Shown here: positions 8,701 through 15,231 of the stretch, piece by piece
Layout of the letters: the number at the start of each line of letters is the position of its first letter
Numbering within the stretch: position 1 is the stretch's first letter
Assembly (NCBI GenBank): GCA_003517965.1
Contig: DOZO01000045.1
Location: 84,370-106,887 of the forward strand
DNA length: 22,518 nucleotides
Direction of reading: 5' to 3'
Source of the DNA: Desulfobulbaceae bacterium
GTDB lineage: Bacteria; Desulfobacterota; Desulfobulbia; Desulfobulbales; Desulfurivibrionaceae
Program-made: the position numbers and the translations under genes
The notes under the pieces: model-generated
What the model was told of the DNA's origin: nothing
Databases searched by the model: none
What the model saw: only the letters and a program-made list of their open reading frames with translations

Positions 8701-9371
8701 CGGCCCTCTGGAGCAGCTACAACTTCACCGCGACCTGGCTTCCTGCTGCACCAAACCCCATTTCAACTCTCGTGGCAAGCGCCACAGCGCCAACCGGAAA
8801 TTGGAACAATGGCGCAGCTTCAATTTCGGCCAGGCACCAGGCAAGCCGTCCTGCCTCGCCCGTTGCCGAGGCCACTATTATGGTCAACGCCACGCCTGCC
8901 GACCCAGACGGAGTAACTACAGCGGCGGCTACTCCGGTACAAACAGCCGCCACTCCGCTCCGCTATGGACGCCTTGTCCTGAAAAATGCCTATGGCACAG
9001 AAAGAGAAGCGCTAAAGATGCGCCTGCAGACTCAATACTACAACGGCTCATCTTTTATCACCAATACCGATGACACCTGCGTCAGTTACAGCGCGGCCGC
9101 ACTGGCCTGCACAGATGCAAACACTGCCGACACCCTTGTCTGTGCCGATGTCACAGTCAACGGCACCAATCTGGGCAACGGACAGTCTTTCACGCTCTCG
9201 GCGCCAAACAGAACCGGCCCCCTCCTCTACACCCTGACTGTTCCCGCCTGGCTGAAATACGAATGGGACAATGCGGACAGCGACTACAACGAAAATCCAT
9301 TCGCTCGGGCTAACTTCGGCATCTACCGAGGCAATGACCGGATCCTCAACTGGCGGGAGATTATCCGATGA
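5769..9371 (+). CDS. mshQ: MshQ-like giant pilus-associated protein (NIDO-like, LamG-like, DUF6701-like), candidate tip adhesin
   Basis: 1200-aa secreted protein with a signal peptide (hydrophobic core about 15-30, likely cleavage after LANA, residue 34). Residues about 40-255 resemble a nidogen-like (NIDO) domain. Residues about 260-487 resemble a LamG/concanavalin-like domain. The second half is a beta-rich, Thr/Ala/Ser-rich array starting with a Cys-LDHFHIIHDG segment near 492, typical of MshQ/DUF6701 proteins, with another DHF segment near 922. It ends in GIYRGNDRI-type residues, the usual MshQ C-terminus. Many paired cysteines suggest disulphides. In Vibrio, mshQ closes the minor-pilin block; here it opens the locus just after the promoter. 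Its stop overlaps the mshC start (ATGA). The weak Shine-Dalgarno is CTGGA. A surface or tip role is inferred from domains and neighbours. Confidence 0.85.
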   Translation: MNRAINTVSNSCKWHILLALALYACLLDAGLANAATYAYRNDTFSYDTPSASATTLTWHTTSPSPACTGYPNGDDDWADVNFPSGFTFTFGGVNYTKVRVYANGILAFGNDVSGFHRDYTPQTLPTGAGSTYSGCPTAAPVNIMLGYWIDIVAGTANSTVGASLKYELLGTAPNRRLVFSWVNVKLYNSTTRYNFQIALYESTAGTNGNFRYQYTSGSSNGSNATVGVQLSSSDYTQYSYNQTFIDTTNGTAILWYPANQLQTKAAEFRFDENIWNDVAGVIKDTSGNSLDASRIGSATSVAGGRLCRGGSFTSNTSNATVDAVATPIVPSNTGTVDFWYKSTNSWTTADTMLLDATSVANRPFFLMKRSTGALRFVVTDSAGTSVTATSPTQSFAAGQWVHIGVAWNVRVGTNLTVLQIFINGVLQNSTRGTTTGTLPALNSLYVGDNRTSGVTPSNGTPNGANGSIDEVYIYPIEISAPQVAADMNLTRLTCSELDHFHIIHDGAVSNCATPASITIEAHDASHALFYLAGSTMNLSTSPAHGTWSNVSGGSINPLTAIGAGTGTATYTFANESRVTFGLNNTLSEDLNINVASGIITEHSRAAASCVAADYTTGTVCDASRTFLCAKPFGFNCVQSGADALSGHLYTKLAGTAFSFEVVALKDSNSDGTADAVETAYASDVDKSVTVELVDGSGITACSSRTTLDPAISQDLTFAKANQATELGRKGTANMTIAKAYPDLRCRVTDANQSPSIISCSTDNFAVRPGAVTLSTSASATPPSATATPIIKAGAAFTITAATSTAATDTYTGALTLDNSKLTAQITSQDTSQQNGGTVGTLSPASLTANQSPAPSSNATYTEVGHLYLAPGAYRDDTWTSVDQPNDCVSSTTSNANLADSLSSDKYGCSIGNKTTVAFGRFIPDHFAITPGMVTEGCDAGNFTYFAQDSFSTAFTLTAQNAANATTQNYTGAFARLDPALWSSYNFTATWLPAAPNPISTLVASATAPTGNWNNGAASISARHQASRPASPVAEATIMVNATPADPDGVTTAAATPVQTAATPLRYGRLVLKNAYGTEREALKMRLQTQYYNGSSFITNTDDTCVSYSAAALACTDANTADTLVCADVTVNGTNLGNGQSFTLSAPNRTGPLLYTLTVPAWLKYEWDNADSDYNENPFARANFGIYRGNDRILNWREIIR

Positions 9372-9877
9372 AAGGCTTCACCCTGGTCGAACTGATCATG
9401 GTCATCGTCATCCTCGGGATCCTGGGAATTACGGTGGCGTTCAAGTGGCCCAGCGGTATGAAAGAAGCAGCCGCGGTCGAGGAGTTTAAGCGGGCAGTAC
9501 GCTACACCCAGCACAAGGCGATGACCAGAGGGTTTGATACGGCTTGCATCATAAAACCATGGGGCATCGAGGTGGCGGTGGATGACAACCAGCACACAAC
9601 CAACCAGTACACAGTCAGGCGTCAGGGGACTGATTGTACGGCAGCGGATGAATGCGCAGAGATTGAGTACCGTAACCGAAATCTAAATGATGATTCCTCC
9701 GCAAGCCTTAGCGCCGGGGCGATCTGGTTCAACGGCCTGGGAGAGCCGATTGATGCCGCTACCTGTCAAGCATTGACGACTAACCCGATAGCCACCTTCA
9801 CCATAACCGTGGATGGCGCTGGCACCCATTTGGTAGTTTGCCCGCAAACCGGCTACATAGGGACTTCATGCTTGTGA
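9368..9877 (+). CDS. mshC: MSHA minor pilin MshC-like (type IV prepilin)
   Basis: 169-aa type IV prepilin. The prepilin peptidase site is G3/F4, followed by FTLVE with Glu8 as mature Glu5 and a 20-residue hydrophobic helix. The leader is only MKG, short for a type IVa prepilin. The start is nevertheless well placed: GGGAGA lies 8 bases upstream and the ATG overlaps the mshQ stop by four bases (ATGA). The globular part is Cys-rich, with two cysteines in the last 15 residues. Minor pilins of this class prime fibre assembly and sit at the tip. The assignment as MshC rests on size, the C-terminal disulphide-like pair and the C-D-O-P gene order. Confidence 0.8.
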   Translation: MKGFTLVELIMVIVILGILGITVAFKWPSGMKEAAAVEEFKRAVRYTQHKAMTRGFDTACIIKPWGIEVAVDDNQHTTNQYTVRRQGTDCTAADECAEIEYRNRNLNDDSSASLSAGAIWFNGLGEPIDAATCQALTTNPIATFTITVDGAGTHLVVCPQTGYIGTSCL

Positions 9878-10494
9878 AAGACCTCAAAAAATCCCTTAGC
9901 AAGAAAGCAGTGGGCCTTGGCAAATTAGCCCGCCCACGCAAGCAGGGCCAGACCGGCTTCACCCTTATCGAACTGGTGCTGGCCATCGTCATTCTCGGTA
10001 GCGTATCCATCATGTTCATTCCCTTCTACCAGTCCATCGCCCATAGCCCGGATCCGGTTATCCGCCAGCGGGGCATCGCCCTGGCTCAGGGTCTTATGGA
10101 TGAAATCATGGCCAAGAAGTGGGACAACAACTCCCCAGTGGGCGGTGGGCCGCTTTGCACCGGCGAAAGCACACGGGGGGGATGCACGGTAAATGCAACC
10201 TCTCTGATTGTGGGCCTGGAGACGGAGGCAACTCGCGCAAATTATGCGGCCGTTGACGACTATGCCGCACATTCAGAGGCTGATATTTTTCGGGATCAAA
10301 ACGAAGATAGTTTTACGATGACGGGATACAGCCGCCAGGTACAAGTCTGCTATATAGCCAGCACCAGCAACCCCATCACTCACGCAACCACCTGTGTAAC
10401 CGGCAGCACCACGGACAGCAAACTTATCGTAGTTACCGTCACAACTCCCACCAACGAGACCCTGCGCCTGGTTTCAGTGTCGTGCAACATATGA
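9868..10494 (+). CDS. mshD: MSHA minor pilin MshD-like (type IV prepilin)
   Basis: 208-aa prepilin when started at the ATG at 9868. The frame is open to a TTG at 9838, but the ATG has AGGGA (9859-9863) just upstream and overlaps the mshC stop by 10 bases, so it is preferred. The leader is 30 residues and basic (eight Lys, two Arg), with cleavage at G30/F31 and FTLIE giving Glu5. The residues after the helix (RGIALAQGLMDEIMAKKWDN) match the conserved MshD region in which a pilin helix runs into an LMDEI segment. Several cysteines follow. The gene overlaps mshO by four bases (ATGA). It is predicted to be part of the fibre-initiating minor-pilin complex. Confidence 0.82.
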   Translation: MLVKDLKKSLSKKAVGLGKLARPRKQGQTGFTLIELVLAIVILGSVSIMFIPFYQSIAHSPDPVIRQRGIALAQGLMDEIMAKKWDNNSPVGGGPLCTGESTRGGCTVNATSLIVGLETEATRANYAAVDDYAAHSEADIFRDQNEDSFTMTGYSRQVQVCYIASTSNPITHATTCVTGSTTDSKLIVVTVTTPTNETLRLVSVSCNI

Positions 10495-11321
10495 CCAAGA
10501 CGAGAACAAATACCCACAGGGAATTCCCCTCTCTCAACCCGGCATCCTGCTCAGGCGGCTTCACCCTGATAGAGCTGATCATCGTTATCGTGATCCTGGG
10601 TATTTTAGGCAGCATGGGAGCGGAGTTTATCGCCCAGGCATTTCAGGGATTTAGAGAAACCAGCAATCGGATTGAAATGTATGAGGAAGGGCGATTGGGG
10701 TTAACCCGCATGGAGCGAGAACTGCAGGAGGCCGTACCCAACGCGGTCGATTTTTCTTCCGTAGAGGGCGGCAACAATAACGCCATTTCCTTCGGGGTAA
10801 TCAACGAATCTGCCATGGCCGGGGTATCTGGCCGATATGAGGAAGAACATCCTATTGGTCAAACAACGCTAAGAGACACAGCTGGCATATTGCCAGCTCA
10901 ATCTATTGTGTCAATCTACAATACCAGCTGGGATAACTTCGCGAACGCGGCTGGCAACAGTCTTTATAGTGTAACCGCGGTTGATGGAATTAGCCGAATC
11001 ATGACCCTTAACCGTGCCATAGATCGGGTATCTCCATTCCAACGCTACTTTGTCGTGCGACCGCAGGCGGTTCGCTTTGTGGTTAGCGGGGGAAGAATTT
11101 TTCGGGAAACAGCCACCGTGAACCCTGGCGGAGCCCTGGGGTCGTTTGCTGGTAGGTTTCCCTTGGTTGACCATGTGGTGCCAAGTGATCCGAATGGCTA
11201 TTTTTTCTATCTTCCAGGAACATCTACCCGCAGTTCTCTGGTGGTTGTGCATTTCGCCATTGATCGAGACGGAGAGATTGTCAACTTTCACAAGGAGATC
11301 AAGATCAGAAATGTGCCCTGA
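10491..11321 (+). CDS. mshO: MSHA minor pilin MshO-like (type IV prepilin)
   Basis: 276-aa prepilin from the ATG at 10491, which shares ATGA with the mshD stop. A GTG nine bases earlier is less likely. The 23-residue leader ends in SGG, with cleavage at G23/F24 and FTLIE giving Glu5. After the helix, GRLGLTRMERELQEAVPNA is a pattern typical of PilW/MshO/GspJ-type larger pseudopilins. There is no visible Shine-Dalgarno, so translation is probably coupled to mshD. The 3' end overlaps mshP by 11 bases. It is predicted to act in the pilus priming complex with MshC, MshD and MshP. Confidence 0.82.
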   Translation: MTKTRTNTHREFPSLNPASCSGGFTLIELIIVIVILGILGSMGAEFIAQAFQGFRETSNRIEMYEEGRLGLTRMERELQEAVPNAVDFSSVEGGNNNAISFGVINESAMAGVSGRYEEEHPIGQTTLRDTAGILPAQSIVSIYNTSWDNFANAAGNSLYSVTAVDGISRIMTLNRAIDRVSPFQRYFVVRPQAVRFVVSGGRIFRETATVNPGGALGSFAGRFPLVDHVVPSDPNGYFFYLPGTSTRSSLVVVHFAIDRDGEIVNFHKEIKIRNVP

Positions 11322-11697
11322 GCCAAGCAGCCGCAAACGATCCGCCAACCAAGGTTTTGCCTTGGTTGTAGCCTTGTTCGTCATCGTCATTATGGCGGCC
11401 TTCGGGTTGCTCATTGCCCGTTACACCACCACCACCCAGGCTGTTTCAGCCGAGGATTATCTCTGGGCTCAGGCCTTGCACAGCGCGGAGTCCGTTGTCA
11501 GTCTCAATATCCTCTACCGTGACGGAGGCGGCGGCCTCAGTGCCTCTCCCGTACCATCAGTGGAGAATATCAGCACCCATATTGAAGCCGATACCTTTGT
11601 GGCGACAAACACCCCGGCCGTTATCCGAGTGCGGGCCGACCATGCAACGGGGGTCAGTCGCACCGTGGAGGCGAAATATCTGCTGGCACCGAATTAA
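11311..11697 (+). CDS. mshP: MSHA minor pilin-like protein MshP (PilX/GspK class)
   Basis: 128 aa from the ATG at 11311, which overlaps mshO by 11 bases. The open frame extends further upstream only as a shadow of mshO. The peptidase site is G15/F16, followed by FALVVALFVIVIM. The usual Glu5 is replaced by Val, which is normal for the GspK/PilX/MshP tip subunit, because such subunits have no preceding pilin to neutralise. The rest (AEDYLWAQALHSAESVVSLNILYRD, shown in parts: AEDYLWAQALHSAES then VVSLNILYRD) follows the PilX/MshP pattern of a helix with small residues. AAGGAG lies 13 bases upstream. It is the last gene of the tip block. It probably sits at the very tip, next to MshQ. Confidence 0.8.
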   Translation: MCPEPSSRKRSANQGFALVVALFVIVIMAAFGLLIARYTTTTQAVSAEDYLWAQALHSAESVVSLNILYRDGGGGLSASPVPSVENISTHIEADTFVATNTPAVIRVRADHATGVSRTVEAKYLLAPN

Positions 11698-11728
11698 AAA
11701 TATATTAAAATATTGCATATTTGTCGAG

Positions 11729-11753
11729 ATTATGAGACAAATTCTACCATAAT
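11729..11753. repeat. Short inverted repeat after mshP
   Basis: ATTATG (11729-11734) and CATAAT (11748-11753) form a six-base inverted repeat in an AT-rich spacer. A weak promoter-like pair, TTGTCG (11721-11726) and TACCAT (11745-11750) with an 18-base gap, overlaps it. This could drive the second half of the locus, but the match is poor. Confidence 0.25.
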
Positions 11754-11761
11754 TTCAAATG

Positions 11762-11791
11762 CAACTGCCCAACAATGCTTCTGGGCAGTTG
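11762..11791. other. Perfect 10-bp hairpin between the tip block and the machinery block
   Basis: CAACTGCCCA (11762-11771) and TGGGCAGTTG (11782-11791) are exact complements around a 10-base loop. No T-run follows on either strand, so it is not a standard intrinsic terminator. It may be an mRNA processing or stability element, or a weak attenuator. An ATG at 11775 lies in the loop, which argues against that ATG as the start of the next gene. Confidence 0.6.
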
Positions 11792-11834
11792 TCCCTCAAA
11801 TTACAATAAACCTGAAAGAGGCGCGTTAAGGGTC

Positions 11835-12641
11835 GTGAGCAAGCTTTTTGACGCCATTGAGCGAATTCGTCACATCGAAGCAGACAAAGCCGTCGCCTTG
11901 CCACCTGACGATGCAAGTGAGGCTATCGTCTTGCCACAAGACGATGCGGGCAAAGTCGTCGCCTCGCCGCTTGACGATGCAGAAGAAGCTTTCGTCTTGC
12001 CACAGGACGATGCAGACAAAGCCGTCGCCTCGCCGCTTGACGATGCAAAAGAAGCTTTCACCACCTCACAACCCATGCAACCAGCAGAATTGTTGTGGCG
12101 TGCAAGAAAAATCCTGAAACCGGAAATGATCATCCGTCTCACTGTCGCCATGAGTCTGCTGGTGACGATCTCCTGGTATATTTTTTCTGGCAGTATTTCC
12201 ACCAAAAACTCAGATCATAGCCGGAGGACGACAAAAGGCGGGCCGCCTGTAGTTGCAATCAATAAACCTTCATCCCCGGCTTCAGAAGTGCCAACAACCA
12301 ACAATGGGACAGTGGCAATCCCACTGACAAGCGGAACGACGGAAAAAAACAGCATAGCCAACGTTATGCCCCGAACCATGGCCGAGCTGAACAATCGGGG
12401 GATAGAACTGGTTGCCAGCAACGACCTTTGGCGCGGTCTTTATTACTTCGATCAGGCCCGTCTGGCCGATCCCCGTGCTGTTGAACCTTTGATCAATATG
12501 GGGGTTACCCTGAGCGAACTCGGCCTTTTTGCTCCGGCGGTTCGGATTTTCAAACAAGTGCGCGCCTTGGCCCCGAATCACCCTGATTTACTTTACAATA
12601 TAGAGAGCCTGGCAAGTCGCGGGTTGGGTAGACCACTGTAA
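11835..12641 (+). CDS. TPR-containing pilus biogenesis protein with coding tandem repeat (MshN-like)
   Basis: 268 aa from the GTG at 11835. The resulting N-terminus, (M)SKLFDAIERIR, resembles the SK-F-DAL start of other pilus and secretion accessory proteins. The frame is open to 11775, but that ATG is inside a hairpin loop and has no ribosome site. Residues 18-72 are five acidic 11-residue repeats built around LPQDDA and SPLDDA. One membrane helix follows (about 98-119), so the repeats are cytoplasmic. A Pro/Thr/Ser-rich linker then leads to a C-terminal tetratricopeptide region (about 180-260: ELNNRGIELVASNDLWRGL, then INMGVTLSELGLFAPAV). This topology matches MshN of Vibrio, a periplasmic TPR protein, but here it precedes rather than follows the ATPase genes. 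It is probably a scaffold for pilus assembly. Confidence 0.7.
   Translation: MSKLFDAIERIRHIEADKAVALPPDDASEAIVLPQDDAGKVVASPLDDAEEAFVLPQDDADKAVASPLDDAKEAFTTSQPMQPAELLWRARKILKPEMIIRLTVAMSLLVTISWYIFSGSISTKNSDHSRRTTKGGPPVVAINKPSSPASEVPTTNNGTVAIPLTSGTTEKNSIANVMPRTMAELNNRGIELVASNDLWRGLYYFDQARLADPRAVEPLINMGVTLSELGLFAPAVRIFKQVRALAPNHPDLLYNIESLASRGLGRPL
11886..12050 (+). repeat. 33-bp coding tandem repeat (five units, 66-bp higher order)
   Basis: Five consecutive 33-base units begin at 11886, 11919, 11952, 11985 and 12018. Odd units encode K-V-A-x-P-DDA forms and even units encode E-A-V-LPQDDA forms, so the true period is 66 bases. The third and fifth units are nearly identical (both contain GCCTCGCCGCTTGACGATGC). 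Thirty-three is a multiple of three, so gain or loss of units keeps the reading frame. Confidence 0.85.
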
Positions 12642-12752
12642 CAAGACAAACTGATTATTGGGTATGACCAAAACAGCATAAGAAGCCGTGAAAAACAGGC
12701 CGGAATTGTACAACCTTTGTAACTGCTCCTAAGTATTGAACAACGAGGAAAC

Positions 12753-13949
12753 ATGTTAGGACGTTCACTAAAAAATCGACTGTACGTGTTCACCGGCAAC
12801 GATCAGTTATCGTTGTTGGTGGAGATTGATCAGCCCGGCAATCCCCGCTCACCCCTTAAAGTTTTGGGCCAGACCGATACCTCACCCATCGCCGATGTCT
12901 CTCTGCCCCGACTGCTAACCACCGCCGGCTCTCTGCGGGGCAACCTGGCCGTTGTTCTGCCGCTGCATTTTTTTGAGACCGTATCCGTTTCTCTGCCGGC
13001 CATTCCAGACGGCGCCATTGCCCAGGCCTTGCCATATCAGTTGGCCAAGTTGCTGCCTCGACCGATCAGCGACTATATCTATGATTGGCAGGTCACCGAG
13101 CGCCTCCGAGATAGCTTGCAACTCACGGTCTATCTTTACAATGCCAAGGACTTCGAAAAAATTAAGGCATCTTTGCCCAGTGGGCGTATAGAAGTCAAAT
13201 ATCTGGAAGCCGACATTTTTGCCGCCTGTGCCCTGCTGGAAAAGGAGCAGCGCCTGTCCACCGATCATGCCAGTCTCATTGTTCTGATCTGGCAAGACAA
13301 TATTTCACTGGCAGTTTATGATCACAACCGATTGGCTCTAGTCCGTACCATTCAGGTTACGCAACCATCTTTTGCCTCAGAAGATGCCCCCTTAACTCAG
13401 CCTGAGAGCACCACTAAACAAGCAGGGATCGCACAGACAAACGACACTCCACTAACGGCCGCTACCTCTGTTCCGTTGACTGATATATCAGAATCAGAAA
13501 TATTACTTGACTTGAATGCTGGCGATTCCCTGCCTTCACCTGATCCAACAGCCGCTGCCGCTAATACTGTTGCAAGCGATGACGATACAGAATTAATCAT
13601 GGCCGGTTGGGATATTTTCAACCCCGGCGCTGACGATAATGAACCACATTCTCCCTTAGCCCCGTCTTCCAAGACTGGTACTACCGTCAAATATCCCCGC
13701 AAGAATTATTGTCGACAGGTAGTACTGGAAATTATGCGCACTCGAGATTATTACGTCTCGGTTATGAAAGGACGTCCTATCAACCAGATTTATCTTGGGA
13801 GCAATGATGATCTCCGGCAGGAACTAAAAGCCGACAACGTGGAGTTTCTCGGATTAGATTTGTTGCCTCTTTACGAAGAAAAAGATCTCAATGCCGAGTC
13901 CTTCCCCTCTCTATTGAGAGCTCTTACTTTGGGCGTGGGGATAAGGTAA
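12753..13949 (+). CDS. PilM/MshI/GspL-like cytoplasmic pilus assembly protein
   Basis: 398 aa, no membrane helix. Residues 1-200 look like the actin-like fold of PilM/MshI/GspL cytoplasmic domains: a beta-rich start, then VVLPLHFFETVSVSLPAI (about 67-84) and ALPYQLAKLLP (about 92-102), which resemble the pattern in MshI. Residues about 203-315 are a low-complexity acidic, Ser/Thr/Pro/Ala-rich insertion, after which the fold resumes (RQVVLEIMRTRDYY to the end). The ATG at 12753 has GAGG just upstream. The gene is followed after 5 bases by the PilN-like gene, as in pilM-pilN-pilO-pilP and mshI operons. It would bind the cytoplasmic tail of the PilN-like protein and link the platform to the ATPase. 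The family assignment is made from pattern and context. Confidence 0.7.
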   Translation: MLGRSLKNRLYVFTGNDQLSLLVEIDQPGNPRSPLKVLGQTDTSPIADVSLPRLLTTAGSLRGNLAVVLPLHFFETVSVSLPAIPDGAIAQALPYQLAKLLPRPISDYIYDWQVTERLRDSLQLTVYLYNAKDFEKIKASLPSGRIEVKYLEADIFAACALLEKEQRLSTDHASLIVLIWQDNISLAVYDHNRLALVRTIQVTQPSFASEDAPLTQPESTTKQAGIAQTNDTPLTAATSVPLTDISESEILLDLNAGDSLPSPDPTAAAANTVASDDDTELIMAGWDIFNPGADDNEPHSPLAPSSKTGTTVKYPRKNYCRQVVLEIMRTRDYYVSVMKGRPINQIYLGSNDDLRQELKADNVEFLGLDLLPLYEEKDLNAESFPSLLRALTLGVGIR

Positions 13950-13954
13950 AAACT

Positions 13955-14551
13955 ATGCTGCAACGTATCAATCTGGTCCCTGGATTTTCCGCTACCGATC
14001 ATCTGCGTCGACTCATGCCGCTATTGCTGACTGTTACTCTGCTGCTTATTGCCGCCGTACTTGCTGGGGAACACTGGTGGCTGCAAAAACGCAACGCCTT
14101 GTTGGTTAAAGAAATTACCATCCTGGAGACCGCAGCTGGCCAAAGCGAAGAACTACAAGGCTCCATTCAGCAGTTAAACGCCCAGGCTGAGACGCTGCGC
14201 AGTGAGGTGACCATGACCGCAGATCAGGCTGACCGGCTGGCCGGGCATTTTTTTATGAAACCTGATTTTGCCGATATCCTGACAGAGATCGGCCAAGTCA
14301 TGCCGTCATCGATGCGCATTGACAAAATTACCATTAACCGTGATGGTGGCAACATTGAAGGTCAGGCTTTACATTATCAAGATTTGCCACAATTAGCTGA
14401 CAAACTGCGACGGAATAGCCGCTTCACTTCAGTATTAACCAAAGAGATTGACCGGAGCGGCGAGGCGGCCGACAGCCCATTTCGCTTCATCATCACTTTT
14501 CAACTGCAATCTGACAAGCGGCCCACAATGCGCCTTCAAACCAAGAGTTGA
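13955..14551 (+). CDS. PilN-like inner-membrane pilus alignment protein
   Basis: 198 aa. The short cytoplasmic start MLQRINLVPG carries the INL-P motif by which PilN binds PilM. A membrane helix (about 21-38) follows, then a periplasmic coiled coil (about 45-95), then a small ferredoxin-like domain (about 100-195: PDFADILTEIGQVMPSSMRI, then IEGQALHYQDL). This is the standard PilN/GspL-periplasmic layout. AAGG lies about 9 bases before the ATG. It sits between the PilM-like and PilO-like genes and should form a heterodimer with the PilO-like protein. In Vibrio nomenclature it would correspond to the second MshI-type gene. Confidence 0.8.
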   Translation: MLQRINLVPGFSATDHLRRLMPLLLTVTLLLIAAVLAGEHWWLQKRNALLVKEITILETAAGQSEELQGSIQQLNAQAETLRSEVTMTADQADRLAGHFFMKPDFADILTEIGQVMPSSMRIDKITINRDGGNIEGQALHYQDLPQLADKLRRNSRFTSVLTKEIDRSGEAADSPFRFIITFQLQSDKRPTMRLQTKS

Positions 14552-14559
14552 GGAGACGA

Positions 14560-15231
14560 ATGCCAGCTTTCGATCTCAAAAAAAACCTGGAGCAGCTACG
14601 GCAGTTATTTTTCAAGCTCCAGAATGACCCGCCTCTCTTGGCCGAACTACGCCAACTGGGCCTGGGATTACTGGTCTGCCTGGCTGTGGCTTATGGCGCT
14701 CACAGTCTGTTGATTGAGCCACAACAGCGAAAAATCCATAAACAGCTTGCCACCCTGCAGCAGCTACGGAGCACCGCTGCCGGAGAAATAACCCCATTAC
14801 TGGATGCGGGCCGTCGACAATTAAACAAAGAGATCCAGCAAATCCGCGAGGAAAAAGCTGTTCTGGAACTCAAAAAGAATTTTCTAAGCGAACAGTGGAA
14901 GAGTTGGAGCGATGAAGAGCTCTTCACTCGCCTGATCATGACCATTGATCCAGCAGCACCGATCTCTCTGGAGGGACGTTTCAAAAAATTTAACCACCTG
15001 GAACCGCAAATTAGCGAAGATTTTATCGTCCACCCGCTCAGGCTAACCGGGGTTGCTAATTTCCAGGAACTTCTCACCTATTTGCGTTATCTTGAAGAAC
15101 GGTCAGAGGTCGGGACAATTGATGATCTGTTTATTGAACGCGTGCCAGTGGAAGGTTATGAAAAAGCCGGCAAAATCACCTTCGGTCTGACGGTAGGTCG
15201 GGTTACTCCAGAATTGCGGGAGGCAAAATGA
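14560..15231 (+). CDS. PilO-like inner-membrane pilus alignment protein (MshJ-like)
   Basis: 223 aa from the ATG at 14560, eight bases after the PilN-like stop, with GAGGAG (14550-14555) directly upstream. A TTG at 14548 is open but lacks a site. A cytoplasmic tail of about 30 residues precedes one membrane helix (about 33-50), a coiled coil (about 55-115) and a C-terminal globular domain (about 150-220) with FQELLTYLRYLEERSEVGTI as helix-strand elements, as in PilO. It overlaps the next gene by four bases (ATGA). Predicted partner of the PilN-like protein in the platform between assembly ATPase and secretin. Confidence 0.78.
   Translation: MPAFDLKKNLEQLRQLFFKLQNDPPLLAELRQLGLGLLVCLAVAYGAHSLLIEPQQRKIHKQLATLQQLRSTAAGEITPLLDAGRRQLNKEIQQIREEKAVLELKKNFLSEQWKSWSDEELFTRLIMTIDPAAPISLEGRFKKFNHLEPQISEDFIVHPLRLTGVANFQELLTYLRYLEERSEVGTIDDLFIERVPVEGYEKAGKITFGLTVGRVTPELREAK

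Noticed and set aside
11886..12050. CRISPR-like array
   Set aside because: Units are contiguous without spacers and encode a continuous in-frame peptide repeat.
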